NCBI GenBank assembly: GCA_026214975.1
Contig: CM047805.1
Location: 65,821,383-65,885,382, forward strand
Length of the DNA: 64,000 nucleotides
Direction: 5' to 3'
Origin: Gentiana macrophylla
Taxonomy: Eukaryota; Streptophyta; Magnoliopsida; Gentianales; Gentianaceae
Shown: in pieces, positions 1 through 10,812 of the stretch
Layout of the letters: each line of letters opens with the position of its first letter
How positions within the stretch are numbered: position 1 is the stretch's first letter
The notes under the pieces: model-generated
The model's input: only the letters and a program-made list of their open reading frames with translations
What the model was told of the DNA's origin: nothing
Databases searched by the model: none
Program-made: the position numbers and the translations under genes

Positions 1-685
1 GCGTTGGCTTAGTGCAGCCTTTCGCCTTCTTGGACTTCTTTTGGGCTTTTTCCTTGCCCTTGCTCAAGTGACCAAAGCAACACTTGCTTTCCCTTCCCCC
101 ACGGTGCCTCAGCGAGTCTTCAACATGTTCAATAACTCCGCGAGGAGCAATCTATCTTGTTCATGTGATAGTTCATCACGAATGCGAGAATGAATCGGTA
201 GAGATTGCAGTAATCAAGTCAATACTCAACTCGCTCCAACTTGTGGCCCACTTCCCAAGCCTCTCTATATACCCAATCATTTTAAGCACGTGTGACCCCA
301 CAATAGCCTCCAGATGCCATCTTACAACTAAACAGGGCCTTCGAGACCTCGTACCTCTCAGTGCGAGACTGAGAAGCATAAAGTTCTTTCAGGTGGACCA
401 TAATAGAGTAGGCGTCCATAGACTCATGCTATTTCTGCAGTTTAGGTGTCATAGAAGCAAGCATGATACATGTAGCATCGATCTTTGTCGAAGCGATTGC
501 TTGTTGTATTTCTCGACAACATCTGCAGCCGAACCCTCAGCGGGCTTTTCCGGTAGGGCCTCGTCCAAGACATAGTCAATCTTCTCGTGCCTCAAAACGA
601 TTTTGAGGTTTCTTTCCCAATCGAGAAAATTTGTTTCGTCAAGCTTGTTTTCGATGATAAAACGAAGGTTCAATTTGTTTGACAT
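1..685 (-). pseudogene. Copia gag remnant of element E3
   Basis: This is the N-terminal part of a Copia-type Gag, the nucleocapsid/packaging protein of an LTR retrotransposon. It reads leftwards from an ATG at 685-683. The first 78 residues are open and contain KLDETNFLDWERNLKIVLRH, typical of plant Copia Gag. The frame then breaks; further Gag-like sequence continues in other frames (KMIGYIERL-like stretch near 260-290, then a Lys-rich tract at 1-100 that usually precedes the zinc knuckle). The rest of E3 is left of the window. It lies about 1.9 kb downstream of its primer-binding site. Several frameshifts make it non-functional. The Copia assignment is fairly secure; the exact lineage is not. 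Confidence 0.8.
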
Positions 686-1357
686 TTTCTACAACAATAA
701 ATGAAGATAGAATAAGTAAAAGCTCATGTATAAAAACCCTAAGTTTGCACTTAATAACTCTATAAGGTTTTTACTCCCACTAGGCAACTATTCCCTATTG
801 GCTTTCAAGAAAATAATTCCTTTTGTGGGCAAGATCCCATCGAACTATCCCGACCCCCAACTTTGGCTGATGGGCCGAAAATAATTAAACAGGTGGACAA
901 CGATTTGTCGATCGTATCTTATACGATTCTTGTTGTTTGACCAGTCAACTCTTTGACAAATTTCATCTTATGAAAAATAGTCAAACCCTTGCCTTTAAAA
1001 TCCAAACGACCCCGCTTTGGCTGGTGGCCGAGAGAATTCTTAGTCGATCAGAACCCCAATATTCATGAGATCTCTTTCGATCATATCTCAATAACGATTT
1101 ATATACCCGAGGTAGGTCAACCCCGCTTTGGTGGTGAGTTGGGTCCGAACAAGGGCTCTTCACCGTCGTTATAATATGGGAGGCAATTCCGACTTGATTT
1201 TTGATGTGGGAATAATTTTAAATTGATTCACTTAATTAATTTGGTTTAATTATAGTCTCATCTACTATGTGCATATTACTACGATATCATATAAAGTAAA
1301 ACACACACAACATTCCGCGCATAAAATAACTGGTATGATCATGGACTTTTCCTAGGT

Positions 1358-1387
1358 GCGGTTTTGAATACAAACTGACGAAACCGC
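1358..1387 (-). promoter_or_regulatory. Conserved leader stem-loop, E3 copy
   Basis: Minus-strand arms GCGGTTTCG and CAAAACCGC flank a 12-base loop. One arm position differs from the perfect stem seen in the other copies. Its place in the untranslated leader suggests an RNA structure. Confidence 0.55.
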
Positions 1388-1948
1388 AGGTCACAAACTA
1401 AAGGTATCTGCAACCGCCAATAGGATCTTTATTGTTGTACGCCAATGGGTTCTTTATCTCTCCATGGTCTTCAACTTCTTGCTCCATTCTTGTTACATTA
1501 TAATTTATCTAATAAATACACCCACCGCACACGGGGGGGGGGGGAGCTAACGGGAATGGGATAAATGCAAAAAGTAAACTAGGTCACGTTCTTCATAACG
1601 GCCTAGGACAATTTTTCAAAAACCGACATAAAGAAAACATTCCCATCTATCCTATTGGTCGAGTCCATGATCAATCGGGGTCCATATAATCACATTATAT
1701 CTACACATCTAATTCATACAATTTTATCTTATGAAAAGATTAAATTCTAATTTTAACTACTCATGCGTCTTTATTTTATGACATCAAATAATTAAATAAC
1801 CTTTAATTAATTATATGACTTAATCGAAAATTAAAATTCACATTTAATTTTAAATCGATTTTAATTTTAATTAAATTTGAACTATTCAAAATAAAATTAA
1901 AATTACTAAGTCTCCTATTTGTTTCCTTTTCAAAACTAAATTTAGCTT

Positions 1949-2265
1949 AGGCCTGGCCACTTTCCAAAATCAAAATTTTGGAAGTGGCCTAGGCCTAGGC
2001 CTTTACAAATCAAATATTTGAAAAGGGCCTAGGCCTATTCCAAATCAAATATTTGGAAATGCCAAATTATTTTAGTCTAGGCCTGGCCACTTTCCAAAAT
2101 CAAAATTTTAAAAGTGGCCTAGGCCTAGGCCTATTCCAAATCAAATATTTGGAAAGGCCAAATAGTTTTGGTTTAGGCCTGGCCACTTTCCAAATTCAAA
2201 ATTTTGGAAGTGGCCTAGGCATAGGCCTATTCCAAATCAAGATTTGGAAAGGCCAATATGCCATA
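1949..2265 (-). repeat. Three tandem palindromic GGCC repeats in the E3 leader
   Basis: Three imperfect tandem copies begin at 1949, 2079 and 2175 with AGGCCTGGCCACTTTCC. Each contains a GGCCACTT...AAGTGGCC inverted repeat around a TCAAAATTTTG core, and most are followed by CCAAAT...ATTTGG palindromes separated by CCTAGG/AGGCCT words. Shorter versions occur in the same leader position of E2 (about 17,546-17,655) and of the tandem units. Confidence 0.75.
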
Positions 2266-2578
2266 TGGTTTCCCAATGGTCCTAACTATTTGAACCATTG
2301 GTTGGCCATATAACACAACTAAACAAACGAGATATCTATGCACAATAAATATCACAAAACGAAAAGGGCCGATCTCCCCCATTAGAAGAGGACAACCGAC
2401 AGATGGCAGCCCTAGGGCCACCGCCGCCGCCGGCGCAGAGGGAGGGGGCCGCCGACAGTCGGCCGAGCCCCCCATAAACCTTTTTTTTTTGTTTCAACGT
2501 TTCATGATTTAAATCTTGCATCTATTGATTAAGTACTACGCATTTAAATTATGCTTATTGCTTAAGCTCGAAGTCTGT

Positions 2579-2590
2579 CTCTGATACCAC
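2579..2590 (-). other. Primer-binding site of E3
   Basis: The minus strand reads GTGGTATCAGAG directly after the LTR end, the usual complement of the 3' end of plant initiator Met-tRNA. It fixes E3 as a minus-strand element and the LTR to its right as the 5' LTR. Confidence 0.9.
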
Positions 2591-4412
2591 TGTTAGGAAA
2601 TCACTAGTTTAACGCAGCGGAATTTAAAATTTGATTTCCTTTTCTAGATCGTTCTTCGTTTTAATGCAATAAACACGTTAAGTAGTTTGACGGTTATACC
2701 TCAGATGATCTATAAGATCGTCGCTTTAACCGCCAACGGAGAGTAGTTCAATGCGCAAGCCGTCCACGCGTCCGGCCTCTATCGTTAATCCACACGAACC
2801 CCTCGCCGGAATCCTCCTTGGATTGCTATCGGAAAAACTCCGGTTGCTAGACCGGACCTTTTCTTCCCTCACAAACTCACTATGGATAGCTCTCTATTTT
2901 ACACAAGAACTATGAGTTCTTGCAATTGTGTTGTACAAAAGATATTGACACCCACCTCCTATATATAGTGGTTGGGGCGCCCCATATGGTGTAGAGGAGA
3001 AGAAAACATTTTCCCAATAAAATAAAGAAAATCTCCTAGATTGATTTATCTCTTTAATTATAATTTATTTTGCCAATATATTATATTGATTATAATTATC
3101 TTATTACCATAAATCTATTTTTTGCCAAATCAATTAATATCTTATATTAATATTATGGAAATCTTATTAATTAAAGTGCACAATCCAAGTGTATCTCACA
3201 CACTCAATTATGGCGCCCCATATGCCAATTAATTGGCTTCCGGAATATTCTTTAATTAATATAATTTGTATATATAATTAATATCTTGTATTTTATTTAT
3301 TCATAATAAATAAATACCACCATATTAATTTACCACTATAACCTTTATAGTCTAGAGATAAACTTTCCTTATTTGGTTATCAACTATAACTGTATTTTAA
3401 TCCGACTCGATGTTCATATGTGTGTGACCCGATAGGCTTCCGAGTATGTTGGCCGTACACACAAAGTGCAATTTACTAAAATGCCCTTCACACCTAACGA
3501 TCACGGGATAGCGTCAGCAACACACCGTGACCCCAATTATCGGAAGAGTCAAAAGCAATCACTACTACCTTTCATGTGAAGCGATTTACCGTGTAACTTA
3601 CAATCCTATCATTTGTAATAATATCCATACGATCGTATCTCGAGTGTCAATACATTGACGATCGTATCTTATAATCTGGGTATCATGCTCTCTCGGAATA
3701 ACACATTTACTCCCACTTTGCAAAGGTTCTCGAGAGCTAGACATTCCTTATAAGAAGGCCATTTCGGATATTCGATCCCAATCATAGGATACGCGATTCC
3801 TGGACGACCAATCATGTATACTCCGCATGCTTCAATATCATACCCAATCACTACCGCATGATCGCCCCGTGGTTAGGAGAAATCTCAATAGTGTCAAAGC
3901 ATGACAATCCACACCGTGATGCCATGAAGACTCCGGTCAAATGGATAATTTCACCAACGCCACATAGTGTGACACTTAATGTAAGAAGGTCAGTCTAACG
4001 TACACATTCTCTAATACACGTCCACGTACAGTCCAAGTGTCCATACACTTCGATAGACGAGATCTATCCCTATCTTCTAAAAGATAGAAGACATCCAATA
4101 CGTGCTAGTCTGATTATACTATCAATGTCCCATTTGATAATATATAAGACTAGAGACATTTAAGTACCAACCTTGTTATAGTGATTAGAGATCTCATCAA
4201 CCATAATCACTATCATGGTTACTCTATCACAGATTGATACTAGGGACGTTACTATATATATACAACAAATAATATGAAGACAAACAATATATAATAACAT
4301 AAGTGCTTTTATTAATCATAATAAAGTTATTACATGAACTAAATAGACTGTAAATGACCCGACCTGGTCGGATCCGGTCCAACCCGATTGGGTTTAGGAC
4401 ACCTTTACAACA
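2591..4412 (-). mobile_element. 5' LTR of element E3 (Copia, family E)
   Basis: An 1822-base LTR. On the plus strand it begins TGTTAGGAAATC and ends GACACCTTTACAACA; on the element's own strand that is TG...CA. It matches the other E-family LTRs throughout in block order, including a TATA-like CTATATATAG near 2959-2969 (minus strand). Directly to the right lies the interior of the 5' LTR of Copia-A, so E3 inserted into that LTR. The bases TTTTC at 4413-4417 would be one copy of the target duplication; the other is outside the window. Confidence 0.88.
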
Positions 4413-4878
4413 TTTTCCTCCGCACCAAAGGGGAAGAGAGGACGTACAGGATTACACCACATGGAACCTCTATAATATTTGCCTTATTTACTTTACGCAT
4501 TTATTTATTTACTCATCATCTACTTACAACATTTTGATAATTGATTGTTATACATTTCTCAGCTCACAAACTGACATTCATCAGAATTCAGTTTACAACA
4601 CTCTGCTTTCATAAAAGAATAACAAGATCAAGAAAAAGGCTAGAATTATATCCGCTGCCGGTTGACTCAGTTCTTGATTAAGTCAGTTTGACTTAAACTC
4701 AGCTTAGTCAGCTCAACTCCACACAAGTTAAGGGACAGGAACAAAACTGAACTGTGCATCAGTTTGAGTTTCGGAGAAACTCAATTCCTGGGGCAATTCC
4801 AGCTTAGGGAAAGTTTTTAGTGACAAGTTTATTCACTCCCCCATCTAAACTTGTGTTAGCCTTTCCAAGGGACCAACA
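4413..4878 (+). repeat. 5' LTR of Copia-A, 3' portion only
   Basis: Matches 14,682-15,173 of the 3' LTR at roughly 95 percent by eye and ends GGGACCAACA. The upstream three quarters of this LTR was separated from it by insertion of E3 and should lie left of the window. It carries one copy of a 27-base motif that is duplicated in the 3' LTR. Confidence 0.9.
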
Positions 4879-4880
4879 AT

Positions 4881-4893
4881 TGGTATTGGAGCA
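4881..4893 (+). other. Primer-binding site of Copia-A
   Basis: TGGTATTGGAGCA lies two bases after the LTR end. It resembles the Met-tRNA complement TGGTATCAGAGC with two changes. Confidence 0.85.
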
Positions 4894-4995
4894 GTGTTTC
4901 TTTGACAAGATATCATTTTCTTCATATCTCCCCTAGTTGTTCTCATTTGAAAGCACAGTTTCAGTTAATTTACTATCATTCTTCACTCACTCACA

Positions 4996-5940
4996 ATGGA
5001 TAACAATCAATATGCGAGACAGATGCTCATGTGCAACATGGACATATTTGACGAATATAAACATCGTATGCAGGCTTTCCTAGCAGCTACTCATGATGAA
5101 ATGATGGATGTACTCACTGATGGACCAATTCAGATCACTCACATGCAAACTGTTGGTGGGACAAACAAGTTCGAGTTGCAAAGCCCAAACCGAATGGACT
5201 AGTGATGATCGCAAGCGAAACAATCTCAACAATGTTGCTATGGATTTTATCCTCGAGAACTCTTGATGACAACATGTACTTAAAGGTGAAAGAATGCACA
5301 ACCGCCAAGGAAATGTGGGACAAAGCGCAACTTGTTTGTGAAGGAACAGATTCAATTAAAGAAAAATAAAATCTCTGTTGCAAAACAAAAGTTTGAGAAT
5401 TTCAAGATGAAATCTGGAGAAACCATTGACCAAATTGAAACAAGATTCAGTGCTATCATGGATGAATTAGATCTACTCAAGATTGAATACTCAAAGAAAG
5501 TTATCAACACAAGAATCTTGAAGGCATTACCAATGTGCTAGAAAATGAAGGTCACTGCTATGGAAGAATCTAGAAGGCTTGACATAGAGGATTCATTCAA
5601 AATCTTCTCAGATTTAAAAGTTTATGAATTCAGTGAAGATTTTACAAGTACGGTTGTGATAATCAAAGCTCTGGAGGAACCAAAGGCCACAGCACTTGCA
5701 GCAGCATCAAATGACATCATCAAGCAATCTTCATGAATTGGATGAAATGGAAGAACAGATGGCTCTAATGATGAACCGAATTCGAAGAATGAAGAGTGGA
5801 CACCCAGTCACTCAAAAGTTCATCAAGAGGACTCCTGAGAAAAGAAAAGACGATATAATATCTCTATTTCAACTGCAAGAAACCTGGACATTATAAAGCT
5901 GAATGTCCAGAACTGACCAAGAAGACTCCACCAAGAAGAA
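4996..5940 (+). pseudogene. Copia-A gag
   Basis: Gag packages the element RNA into particles. The ATG at 4996 starts an N-terminal region (FDEYKHRMQAFLA) typical of SIRE-type Gag. Frame changes near 5200, 5260 and 5330 break it, after which the core continues through KFENFKMKSGETIDQIETRF (5390-5450) and SAIMDELDLL. A stop follows near 5539. A zinc-knuckle sequence FNCKKPGHYKAEC lies near 5868-5910. The residue that should be its first cysteine is Tyr (TAT instead of TGT), so the CCHC metal site is incomplete, and the frame is shifted relative to the preceding part. About five lesions in under 1 kb make this a pseudogene. Confidence 0.85.
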
Positions 5941-7185
5941 GTTGGTAGAAGAGCAATCCTTGCTGGAGATGAATCAGATTATGAAGCTGGCACTGAAAGA
6001 CTATCAGATGACACAACTTTAATGGCATACATGGAAGATCCAAATGAGGTATGTGAATCCAATTCTAAATACTCCTTAGCTCAAATTTTCATGCAAAATG
6101 CATGTTCTTCAACTGCTGACTCCAATCCAAAAAATCTAGAATTAGAAGAAACTCTTGATGAATTGATGAATCAACTAGTTACTATTCAAGCTGGTTATGA
6201 ATCAATTAAAGCTGAAAAAGAGAATCTAATTCTTGAAGTTGAAAGATTGAAGTATGAACTAAAAATGTTGAAACTGACTAAAACTGATAAAAAAAGATTC
6301 ACCATCAGCCTACTGCATCAGCAGCTGCAACTAAATCATTTGCTCAATCAAGTTCAGTTGCTGGATTCAAATCAGGAAAACCATATGGAGACAAAACTGG
6401 TTTAGGATTTGATACACAGCAATCATCTAAAAATGGAACCAACAAAGCTGCCAAACCTAGTACCAAAACTGGTATTAAGTTTGTAGCTAAACAACTTCCT
6501 CAAACTGAGAAAATTGCTGAACCAGTAAAGCCAGTATCACATAGGATAAATCAGTTTTCCAAGAAAACAACTAGATTTACCTACAAAGGTAAACCAAATG
6601 GTAAATCAGCTGTATCTCAAGAAAACCGAACTGGGAAATCAACTACCAGGTCCACAAAAACCAATCAAGTCAAGAACAAGAAAAATTACAATCAAAGTAA
6701 ATCTAAGAATGTCAATCATTCAAAGATTCACACATTTAGGGGGAAAGGAAGATTATATCCCACTGATGATGATTGGAATTTTACTGCATGTACTAATAAA
6801 ACTGATAATAACAATCATTCCGGACAGAAAACTTATCACAAGTTTCAGTTCAAAACTCAGTAGAGAGCTAATCTCAGTTCTCAGAAAAAGTCCCAGTACC
6901 AAGGTCAGTCCAGACCTCAGTACAAAAGAAATGATGGTTATTATTCAGGTTTTAATAGAAAGCATGATGGAAAAAAATTTCAGCCAAAAGATCTGAGAGA
7001 TCCTATAAATAAGACACAATCCAAACATAGACACTATGGGTGTGTGGCTTATATATATGAAAACAAGTGCAACAATATCCGAAGAATACCTAAAGGATAT
7101 ATTCCCAGAGTTGTACTGACAACTGACCCCTATGGACCCAAACTGAGTTGGGTACATAAAAAGATTTAATTCTTATTGCAGGATA
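5941..7185 (+). pseudogene. Copia-A gag-protease linker with coiled-coil segment
   Basis: About 1.2 kb of formerly coding sequence between the zinc knuckle and the protease. An open stretch of 127 residues (6022-6402) has an acidic start and then a heptad-rich helix around IKAEKENLILEVERLKYELK, a likely coiled coil. The remainder is Lys/Asn/Gln-rich and low in complexity, with repeated frame changes. Long linkers of this kind are usual in SIRE-type elements. I see no enzyme motif here. Its role is unknown; assembly or RNA binding is a guess. Confidence 0.6.
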
Positions 7186-7570
7186 TATGGTACTTTGACA
7201 GTGGTTGCTCTAGGCACATGACAAAGAGTAAAGACTGTCTCAGTAATTTTATTGCAAAAAGATGGACCAAAGGTTAATTTTGGAAGTAAAGACAAACATG
7301 GATACACCAAAGGATATGGTACCTTAATCAGGAATGGTCTTACAATCAAGAATGTATCTTATGTAGAAGGATTACACTACAATCTACTCAGCACCAATCA
7401 ATTCTGTGACATGGGATACAAAGTTACTTTTGACAAAGATTTTTGTGTTGTCGTCAGCGAATCAGCTTATCAAGTTGTCTTAGCCGGAAGAAGAAAAGAA
7501 AATATGTATGTAGTAGACTGGACAACAGCCGTTGCTGAAACTTGTTTGCTTGTGCATACCAAATCAGAAA
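7186..7570 (+). pseudogene. Copia-A aspartic protease region
   Basis: The retrotransposon protease cuts the Gag-Pol polyprotein. WYFDSGCSRHMT near 7190-7225 holds the catalytic DSG triad of the Copia protease. A frame change follows near 7250, after which the downstream fold continues (VSYVEGLHYNLLSTNQFCD, near 7350-7410), matching the usual spacing. The reading region runs on into the pre-integrase domain but meets a stop at 7582-7584. Confidence 0.85.
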
Positions 7571-8500
7571 TCAGTTGGCTATGACACAAGAAACTGAGTC
7601 ATCTCAACTTTGATGACATCAACACACTTGTTAAGAAACAGTTAGTCATTGGACTACCAGAAATATCATACAAGAAGGATAGCTTATGTGATGCTTGTCA
7701 ACAAGGAAAGCAAACAAAAGCAAGTTTCAAGACCAAGTCTCAGCATTCAACAACCAGACATCTGGAGTTATTACACATGGATTTTTTTGGTCCTATTACA
7801 CCAATAAGTATCAGTGGAGAGAAGTATACATTGGTGGTAGTAGATGATTTTTCAAGGTACACTTGGGTAATTTTCTTAACCAAGAAAAGTTAAACCAAGC
7901 AAAGGCTTACAGAACTACTCAAGAGACTTCAGAATCAGAAAGGAGTATCAGTTGTGAAAATAAGATCAGACAAGGGAACTGAATTCCTCAACAGTGTGAT
8001 TATTGAATATTGTGAAGAAAATGGTGTTTTACACCAACTTGCTGCCACAGGAACACATCAACAGAATGGTGTAGCTGAAAGAAAAAACAGAACACTCAAA
8101 GAAGCAGGGAGGACTATGATCTGTGAAGCTAAACTACCTGAAAGATATTGGGCAGAAGCAGTTAACACAGCTTGTTATACACAGAACAGAGCTCTCATGA
8201 AAAAAAAGACATGAGAAGACCCCTTATGAAATATAGAATGGAAGAAAACCAAATGTTTCCTATTTTCACGCTTTTGAAAGCAAATGTTTCATACACAACA
8301 ATAGGAAAGATCAACTTCATGTTTTTCAGCCCAAAGCTGATGAAGGAATTGTTCTAGGATACTCAAGTGTCAGCAAAGCCTTTAGAGTACTAAACAAAAG
8401 GACACTCAAGCATGAAGAATCAATTCACGTGGTATTTGATGAACCAAACTTCCCTGGTGAAACAACTGAAGACAGACTGAAACCGTTTCGCCTCGATACA
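7571..8500 (+). pseudogene. Copia-A integrase
   Basis: Integrase inserts element cDNA into the genome. The zinc-binding HHCC domain is visible: HKKLSHLNF, then CDACQQGKQTK. A TGG-to-TGA change places a stop just before the first His. The catalytic core follows with Asp in LLHMDFFGP (near 7770), Asp in KIRSDKGTEF (near 7970) and Glu in NGVAERKNR (near 8080), so the DDE triad is intact. A stop occurs at 7891-7893 (Lys-Ser then TAA). After an A8 run at 8201-8208 the frame shifts and the C-terminal part (VFQPKADEGIVLGYSS, near 8315-8370) continues in another frame. Confidence 0.9.
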
Positions 8501-9860
8501 CTTTGCCAAAACCAATTTTTGTTGACATTGGGAGACTACAAATTTCAGAATCTCCAGATCCAGATCAGTCTTCGTTTCCAACTACTCAACAAACCATACC
8601 TGAACAACATGTTTCTGATCCAACTGAAGAAATTCAAGAACCAACCCCTGAAGAACCAGTCGAACAAGATTTAGATCCTTTGATTCAAACACCCACAAAT
8701 CAATGGATGAGAGATCACCCTGAAGAACAAGTAATTGGTGATACTCAAACTGGCGTTCGAACAAGACATCAACTAGATGCAATGATTGCATGTTTTCTAT
8801 CACAATCTGAACCTAAGGAAATTGAAGAAGCTTTAAAAGATCCAGATTGGATTCTAGCTATGCAAGAAGAACTGAATGAGTTCGAAAGAAATCAAGTATG
8901 GGAATTGGTAGAAAGACCAACTCATATGAATATCATTGGAACCAAATGGGTTTTCAAAAACAAACTTGATAAAGATGGGAATATTATCATAAACAAAGCT
9001 AGACTTGTAGATAAATGATACTCTCAAGCAGAAGGCATAGACTTTGATGAAACCTACGCACCAGTTGCAAGATTAGAAGCAATCAGACTATTTCTTGCCT
9101 TCGCAGCTCATAAGAAATTCAAAGTGTACCAGATGGATGTTAAAAGTGCATTTTTAAATGGAATTCTTGAAGAAGAAGTATATGTTCAACAACCACCTGG
9201 ATTTGAAATCAAAGATCAAGCTGATAAAGTCTTCAGACTAAGGAAAGCTCTTTATGGACTAAAACAAGCACCAAGAGCTTGGTATGAAACTTTGTCTCAG
9301 TTTCTAGTAGATAATGGATTTATCAAAGGGACTATAAACAAAACCTTGTTCAGAATGAAAAATGGTGAAAATACTCTACTTGTTCAAATTTATGTTGATG
9401 ACATCATCTTTGGATCAGAAGATGAACAATTATGTGAGAAATTTGCAAGTTTGATGAAAAGAAAGTTCCAAATGAGTATGATGGGAGAATTGAATTACTT
9501 CCTTGGATTACAAGTTAAACAATTAGATGATGGAATTTTCATTCACCAAACCAAGTATACAAGAGAACTTATCAAAAAGTTTGGCATGGAAAAATTAACT
9601 GGAATTTCTACACCAATGGGGACAAATATCAGATTAGATGAAGATAAAGAAAGCAAAGATGTTGATCAAACACTTTACAGAAGAATGATTGGAAGCTTAC
9701 TCTATCTTATAGCAAGTAGGCCAGATATATCATTAACTGTCGGTGTATGTGCAAGATTTCAGTCAGAACTAAAAGAAAGTCATCTCACACTTGTGAAAAG
9801 AACATTGAAATATCTGAAAGACACAGATGGAGTTGGAATTTGGTATTCAAAAGAAGGAGA
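8501..9860 (+). pseudogene. Copia-A reverse transcriptase
   Basis: Reverse transcriptase copies element RNA into cDNA. An open segment from 8503 holds the integrase-RT hinge and RT start (WILAMQEELNEFERNQVWEL, then GTKWVFKNKLDKDG). At 9016-9018 a stop replaces Gly in the usual ARLVAKG motif, which also shows Ala-to-Asp. The next segment carries the catalytic [12 protein letters not shown] (near 9130), the [13 protein letters not shown] motif (near 9250) and YVDDIIFG (near 9390), all with intact Asp residues. About 9124-10,020 is a clean 298-residue stretch. Apart from the stop near 9016, the RT core looks little damaged. Confidence 0.93.
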
Positions 9861-10334
9861 ATTCAAGCTAATATCTTATTCAGATTCAGATTATGCTGGA
9901 TGCAAAGTGGACAGAAAGAGCACATCAGGCACATGTCAGTTACTAGGAATAGACTTTTGTCATGGTTTAGCAAAAAGCAAAACTCAATCTCAACTTCTAC
10001 AGCTGAAGCTGAATACATAGCAATTGGATGTTGTTGTGCTCATGTTTTATGGATTAGACAGCAATTAAGAGATTATGCGATAGAAGAAGGAATGATTCCA
10101 ATAATGTGTGACAACACAAGTGCAATTGCAATCACTGATAATCCAGTTTTACACTCAAGGACAAAGCACATTGATGTGCGTCACCACTTCATAAGAGATC
10201 ATGCAGAGAAAAAGGATATCACAGTTCTTTATGTACCTACTGAAGATCAGTTGGCAGATATCTTTACAAAGCCATTGGACAAAGACAGATTTGCCAAACT
10301 GAGAATTGAATTGGGGATAATCAAAGTCAGTTGA
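9861..10334 (+). pseudogene. Copia-A RNase H and pol C-terminus
   Basis: RNase H removes template RNA during reverse transcription. [17 protein letters not shown] (near 9880) supplies the first catalytic Asp. A frameshift follows at about 9950, and the domain continues in the next frame with [10 protein letters not shown] (near 10,005), CDNTSAIAI (near 10,110) and the pol terminal motif EDQLADIFTKPLDKDRF. The stop at 10,332 is where Copia pol normally ends. Confidence 0.92.
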
Positions 10335-10812
10335 AATCAGTTAAGCCAGAAATTCGTCAAGGGGATTAATCTATGTTTTGCTGGGTGCACTCACTTAACA
10401 GATTAGTCATTGACATCAACAGTTTCAAACTGATCAACCAGAACTGATAAACTTTACTGAAATTGAATATTTTGACAAAACTGGAAGTTATTTGTAAAAC
10501 TGACTTCAGTCTCAGTTTCTATTCCAGTCAACTCAAGTCAAAGGTTGACAAGATAAAAGCGACAGCGGTTATATCGCATTTAATTACGGCAGTTTACTTT
10601 TGTCAGAATATGATGCGTATACACCCCATTACTGTCAAAATAGTACATGTCTTGGTTACCTAAATCATCATGGAATTTGAAAAGTTGTACTAACCAACCG
10701 CTAGTACACCACCCCTATATATTCAATCCCCATTCACACTTCATAAAATCAAAATCAGATTTTTCATACACAAAATTCATCTCAAATTCACTCCTTGTGT
10801 TCACACTCAAAC
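10335..10812 (+). other. Gap between pol and post-pol region of Copia-A
   Basis: About 480 bases with only short frames and no recognisable motif. It is probably untranslated spacer or a subgenomic leader for the downstream reading region. I see no clear promoter or splice signal that would decide this. Confidence 0.5.

Larger units (their letters stand above)
686..2578 (-). other. Untranslated leader of element E3
   Basis: About 1.9 kb between the primer-binding site and the gag start, with no credible coding sequence. Read on the minus strand it holds a short GC-rich block near 2390-2480, a run of palindromic GGCC-containing repeats (1949-2265), AT-rich sequence, a G/C run near 1533-1544, and a 30-base stem-loop (1358-1387). 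The same order of blocks recurs in E1, E2 and the three tandem units, so this is a family-wide leader that probably carries packaging or dimerisation signals (inference). Confidence 0.7.
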
